Shown: one piece after another, positions 59,421 through 64,000 of the stretch
Layout of the letters: each line of letters begins with the position of its first letter
How positions within the stretch are numbered: the stretch's first letter is position 1
Assembly: GCF_036898095.1 (NCBI RefSeq)
Contig: NC_090735.1
Coordinates: 3,142,978 to 3,206,977 of the forward strand
From: Palaemon carinicauda
Lineage: Eukaryota; Arthropoda; Malacostraca; Decapoda; Palaemonidae
Reading direction: 5' to 3'
Length of the DNA: 64,000 nt
Translations under genes and position numbers: made by a program
Notes under the pieces: generated by a model
Database searches by the model: none
Seen by the model: only the letters and a program-made list of their open reading frames with translations
What the model was told of the DNA's origin: nothing

Positions 59421-60271
59421 AATGTAACCTAATTATTTAAGATTCACATCATATACCTCTAATGGTTTTAACTCTTGCCAGGGATCGCTTCACTCGCAAA
59501 CATTATTTCATTGCTCTTCTGTTATGGTAATTAGAAGGCTACAAGGATTTTATAACAGAATTTGGCCGAAACTGTAATAATACCCACACGGAAGACAATC
59601 GATACGCGAGTCATTATACTCTGGGTCCCACTAATCATATTGTACAGTAAAACGCAACAATAGCCTATTCCAGTTCCATTAGAAATTAAAGTATCAAATA
59701 TTAACCAATTAAAAAAAATGTAAAGATGGCCCGTCCACTTTATGTGTACAGTACCTTACTATTAATTGAGTCAGTCATACTTCAGTATCCTAGCATTAAC
59801 AATCTTTTTCTATTCGAAATAAAATTATCTCACACTGGAGTAAAAATCATTGAATAATACTGTCCCAAAGGCCTATAAAGTATTTCAAAATTCTATTGAC
59901 TATTATAACAAAGAAAGGTAAAGTTTTACAAGCCTACAGGGTATCATTTCGAATAGTAAATATAAGTTTTCCTGTAGTAAATAACATAGAAGTTATGCCA
60001 TTGGTAAAATGCCTTGGCCTATGGCTGCCGACTCAAAACAGAGTAGCCCTACCATCATTCCATACAACTTACCTATCAATTTTTATATGAAAAAAAGCTA
60101 TAATGGTACTTTAATATAACTGGCCTGGTATCTAAATTAACGGTACGTACCTTTTAGAAAAAGTGTGGCGTCTTTTGGAAAATGCGGGATGTTTAATCAC
60201 AGAAAATGTCGGAAATTCTCCTGGATCTGTCCTCCCTAATCAGGAACAGCCGGTTCAATGTCACACTGTCA
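59421..60271. other. No gene recognised
   Basis: AT-rich non-coding sequence. Confidence 0.4.
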
Positions 60272-60560
60272 CAGTGTTGCCAGATGGATTAATTTAAAAA
60301 TCCCCAAAACTCGCGATAAAAAATCCCCGAAACAACCCAAAAATCCCCATTTCCACAAATATATTTTCTTCTGATCATGTAGGCTTTGCTAATATATTGA
60401 TTACTAACTATAATTCATGTACTTTCAAGTAAACTAATTGCAACAATATAAAGGTTTACTCATCTTTGTTTCTTTCTTCATAGAAATTTGTACAGAATAT
60501 CCCCATCAGACACCCAAAATCCCCAAATCTAGGAATAAATTTCCATATCTGGCAACACTG
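60272..60560. mobile_element. MITE with CAGTGTTGCCA ends (copy 2)
   Basis: 289 bp with CAGTGTTGCCAGATGG at the left and ATCTGGCAACACTG at the right. The body (aaaatccccaaaac, cccaaaaatccccatttcc, agacacccaaaatccccaaa) is the reverse complement of 18562-18822, apart from a ~30-bp length difference in the middle. The four bases GTCA occur on both sides (60268-60271 and 60561-60564), a possible short target duplication. Confidence 0.75.
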
Positions 60561-60882
60561 GTCACACAGGCGGGTGGAACAATACATTTGGCAAGAATAT
60601 TGGAGCCAGAATTAAAAAAAAAAAAAATTCTTATTAAATCATTATCTAATCAAATCTTTCTTTTAAATGCCATGATATAAAGATAAAATAAAGGATACAT
60701 TAAATACTGTACATACTTAATTCCGTTTTTTACAATAAAAGGGAGGAAATACCATGAACTACTTTTCTGACTTTTTCCCAAGATTTATTGGATTTTTTAT
60801 GCAATGGTGAGCAACAAATGCATGAACACATGCATTTAAAATCCACACGTTATGCCCACATTATGCCCTCATACAGATGCAG

Positions 60883-61075
<193 letters not shown>

Positions 61076-61083
61076 CCTATACA

Positions 61084-61130
61084 TGGATTTTGACATACGA
61101 AAAATCTATTTTTGATTGAGGTAGCCATAT
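61084..61130. mobile_element. Isolated DIRS-terminus-like end
   Basis: Reads ggattttgacatacgaaaaa, then tctatttttgattgaggtag and ccatatga. It lines up with the terminus at 6544 (ggattttgagcgaagcgaaa, atctatttttgggtgagata, gccatgac) and with 294. No partner end was found nearby; the (TA)n tract sits on its outer side. Confidence 0.55.
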
Positions 61131-61989
<859 letters not shown>

Positions 61990-62510
61990 TAAGGACGTTG
62001 CATATGCAGCTGATGCTACTATCTGCAATAATTCCATCTCCCTTATGTAGATCTGGGATTGCTGAGTCTCTCAACTGTCTGGCCCTCCTTGGTCCTAGCT
62101 TGGGTGGAGAGGAGGCTTGGGAGCTGATCATAGGTATATATGGTTAGCCTCTAAGGCATTGTCCTGCTTGATAGGGCAATATCACTGTCCCTTGCCTCTG
62201 CCATTAAACATATAAACCTAAGATTGATGCAATTATGGGGTATGAAGTTGAACCCTTCAATGTATGATTGTAAGTAGTTCGAGGACAATGTGGCTCCTCG
62301 ACATCCAGATCTCTATATTGATAGTTTCTTCAACTCTGGCCTGTATGATTCCTTTAAAATTTCAAGTGTGATTCTTGATTCCAAATTTACTTCTGAGAGA
62401 CACATTGTCTGTTTCTTCTTCAATTCCGCAAAAGTGGAAGTCTTTGAAGATTTTTTGGTGACCAATCTATTCTGAAGTGTTTTAATTATTTCATTCTATC
62501 TTGTTTGCTT
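61990..62510 (+). pseudogene. Decayed LINE reverse transcriptase with internal insertion
   Basis: Translation gives VAYAADATI (a mutated YADDAT catalytic box) near 61998, IAESLNC-like sequence near 62060, LWGMKLNPSMYD near 62235 and PRHPDLYIDSFFNSGLYDSF near 62292, then LDSKFTSERHI and FGDQSIL-like sequence near 62455. The last part is homologous to the LINE end at 23696 (PDLSIDNVSLNLYDSFKI). About 120 bp at 62085-62205 interrupts the homology (ggaggcttgggagctgatca, ggcattgtcctgcttgatag); this is probably a separate repeat inserted in it. Many stops and indels. Confidence 0.6.
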
Positions 62511-63646
62511 TTATTGGTATTAGCATTAACATTGTCTAACCATGAATTAGCAATCATTGTCGTTCATGTAACAGTGAAGCTTCATACAAAGTCTCCCTGG
62601 GTAATTAACAAGTCTCTTAAAGGCAGTTCTTCAACTCCAACACATACTGGTAGTAGCTACATACTTCACTGTCACAATCCCATCTATAAATTAGAATTTG
62701 TGTAAGTCCTTTCAATGTACCCCGATATAAATGCAATTTTTCAGAAATTATTATACACAATAGACTCCTGTGCTAAATTCATGAATTGATTTTCAAAGTC
62801 CTCTTGTACAGTGCTGTCTCTTGTCACCAGTCACCATGCTCTATAAATTTCAATTATATAAATCCGTGATAAATTTTAATTTAAAAGTTCCTTTCCTCTC
62901 ATTATTGGTTCTCTTTCATTGCTTGAACATGCTGGAATCCTTCTGATGGGCTATTTAGAACTCCTGTTTCCACATAAGGACTCCTTGAAGCTACTGTCAG
63001 TGGCTTGATACTGTTTCAATTTCACTATGATTTTGGCCTGGTGCTCACCCAGTCTCAGCATCTTGTCCCAGATATAGCCATTCATCATTCTCCTTTGGCT
63101 TGTCCTTTTGGTTGCCTGTGCACACCGATCTCTCAATTACTTTAGCTTCAGCCTCTCTGGATATTTTGCACTTATGCACTTAGAATATTTCCAAGAAAAA
63201 ATAATCAATCAGATATCAAGGTATAGCATACAGTTCTCTCCTATAGTAATGTGAATCTGTAACTATTTGTTCATCCACTAATATGTGTATGACTTCTGCT
63301 ATGCTAGAACGGCAGTTAGGAGGCCAATGAGGTACTGTAGTTATCTCTATCACCAGATGACAGAAAGCCCAGCCTACCTGTCAATCGACTAGATACTTAC
63401 TTTTGACTTTGGCTGCATATAATACACACACTCTTGCTGCCTCTCAAATTTTAGCAGTTTGAAATTTTTTACCTTCTCTTTCTAGATAGATAGACAAGTG
63501 ACCAGACATCCTGTTGTGCTTGGATAAAGCTGGATAACTTATATGAAAATTACAAGGATATACAGTTTTTCACATAAGCTGCAAATGTTTGACAGATTTA
63601 TGTGCAAACCTGCCATTAACCTCATCATCCTTGTACCTTTTGCAGG
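62511..63646. other. No gene recognised
   Basis: AT-rich to mixed sequence. No supported exon, although the stretch 62985-63140 is less AT-rich. Confidence 0.35.
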
Positions 63647-63826
63647 TGGTACGACTGTTCGCAGTCGTACCCTCACTATGAGTGGCTGTATGACAGCTAC
63701 CTTAACCTAAAGGAAGTTGGTCTTTCTAGGGCTATTGCTGGTACTCTGTCGGCAGTAACAAGTCTTTTTGCCAATGTCAGCATTTCTAAGTCTAGCCCTC
63801 TTCCTCAGTGGGAGCATTGTCGTTGA
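63647..63826 (+). pseudogene. Unidentified coding-like stretch (possible DIRS ORF1 start or exon)
   Basis: After an acceptor-like ccttttgcag/g the frame reads WYDCSQSYPHYEWLYDSYLN, LKEVGLSRAIAGTLSAVTSL and FANVSISKSSPLPQWEHCR before TGA at 63824-63826. It has no ATG. Codon composition and aromatic-rich sequence look protein-like. The following ~170 bp to the window end stay GC-richer and could continue in other frames (SSALSLLDSSDAIKEILKR). I do not recognise the family. The low-complexity, DIRS-rich context makes a decayed ORF1 of a retroelement running off the window plausible, but this is only a guess. Confidence 0.3.
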
Positions 63827-64000
63827 GTTTTCAATACCTAGAGCCCAAAGAATTCTAGCAAGAAGCGTGTGAACTCCTCCTCTGCCTTGTCTTTGCTCGA
63901 TTCTTCAGATGCTATTAAGGAAATCTTAAAAAGATGTTATTGAAGAGATCTAGGAAGACAGGAGACACACGTCTCCAAACGATCTCTCCAAGCGTAGGCA

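Overview
The window reads as repeat-rich nuclear DNA from an arthropod, most likely a decapod crustacean (shrimp, prawn or crayfish type). The reasons are long perfect (GA)n/(CT)n, (TA)n and (AAT)n tracts, AT-rich introns and intergenic DNA, many foldback/MITE-type repeats, DIRS-type tyrosine-recombinase retrotransposons and RTE-like LINEs. This assignment is inference from general character; no species-diagnostic gene is present. There are no bacterial-style operons, and no tRNA, rRNA or CRISPR feature could be supported.

Host genes are sparse. The only confident one is the last coding exon (1617-1946, +) of a choline-transporter-like protein (SLC44/CTL family), with its upstream intron (1-1616, carrying an inserted inverted-repeat element) and a long AT-rich 3' flank. 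A plausible but unproven minus-strand terminal exon with a lysine/serine-rich tail lies at 4700-4972, followed by an AATAAA signal. A tiny candidate exon (58154-58211) and an open coding-like stretch at 63647-63826 are weaker.

Most of the rest is transposon-derived. (1) 6541-12273: a nearly complete but dead DIRS-like element with ~1.1 kb inverted terminal repeats, an ORF1 (gag) tail, reverse transcriptase/RNase H and tyrosine recombinase. (2) 12432-15325: an RTE-like LINE with a partial endonuclease, an RT and a characteristic 3' UTR. A 5'-truncated sister copy lies at 47520-49327 and a 3'-UTR-only relic at 36050-36207. (3) 15950-16746: a 197-bp almost perfect hairpin and a LINE tail ending in (AAT)n. 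(4) 17-21 kb: GA/CT arrays, an antisense LINE relic, MITEs, foldbacks and local tandem duplications. (5) 22.6-26.1 kb: three successive relics (RTE-like RT, another LINE's C-terminal domain with (AAT)n tail, a decayed DIRS RT). (6) 28861-35284: a second DIRS-like element of another family, chimeric in ORF1 and lacking the RT catalytic core but keeping RNase H and tyrosine recombinase. (7) 36-64 kb: mostly AT-rich non-coding DNA with microsatellites, minisatellites, foldbacks (45.1-45.9 and 58.6-59.4 kb), mariner/Tigger-like MITEs and further LINE scraps.

The most unusual material is structural. Both DIRS elements have nested inverted termini (terminal sequence repeated again, inverted, inside the repeat). 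A short terminal motif is shared by three otherwise different loci. The second DIRS copy joins ORF1 directly to the RT thumb/RNase H. One foldback carries a 29-bp minisatellite with different copy numbers in its two arms. No clearly new gene system was found; the candidates for novelty are the termini and foldbacks.
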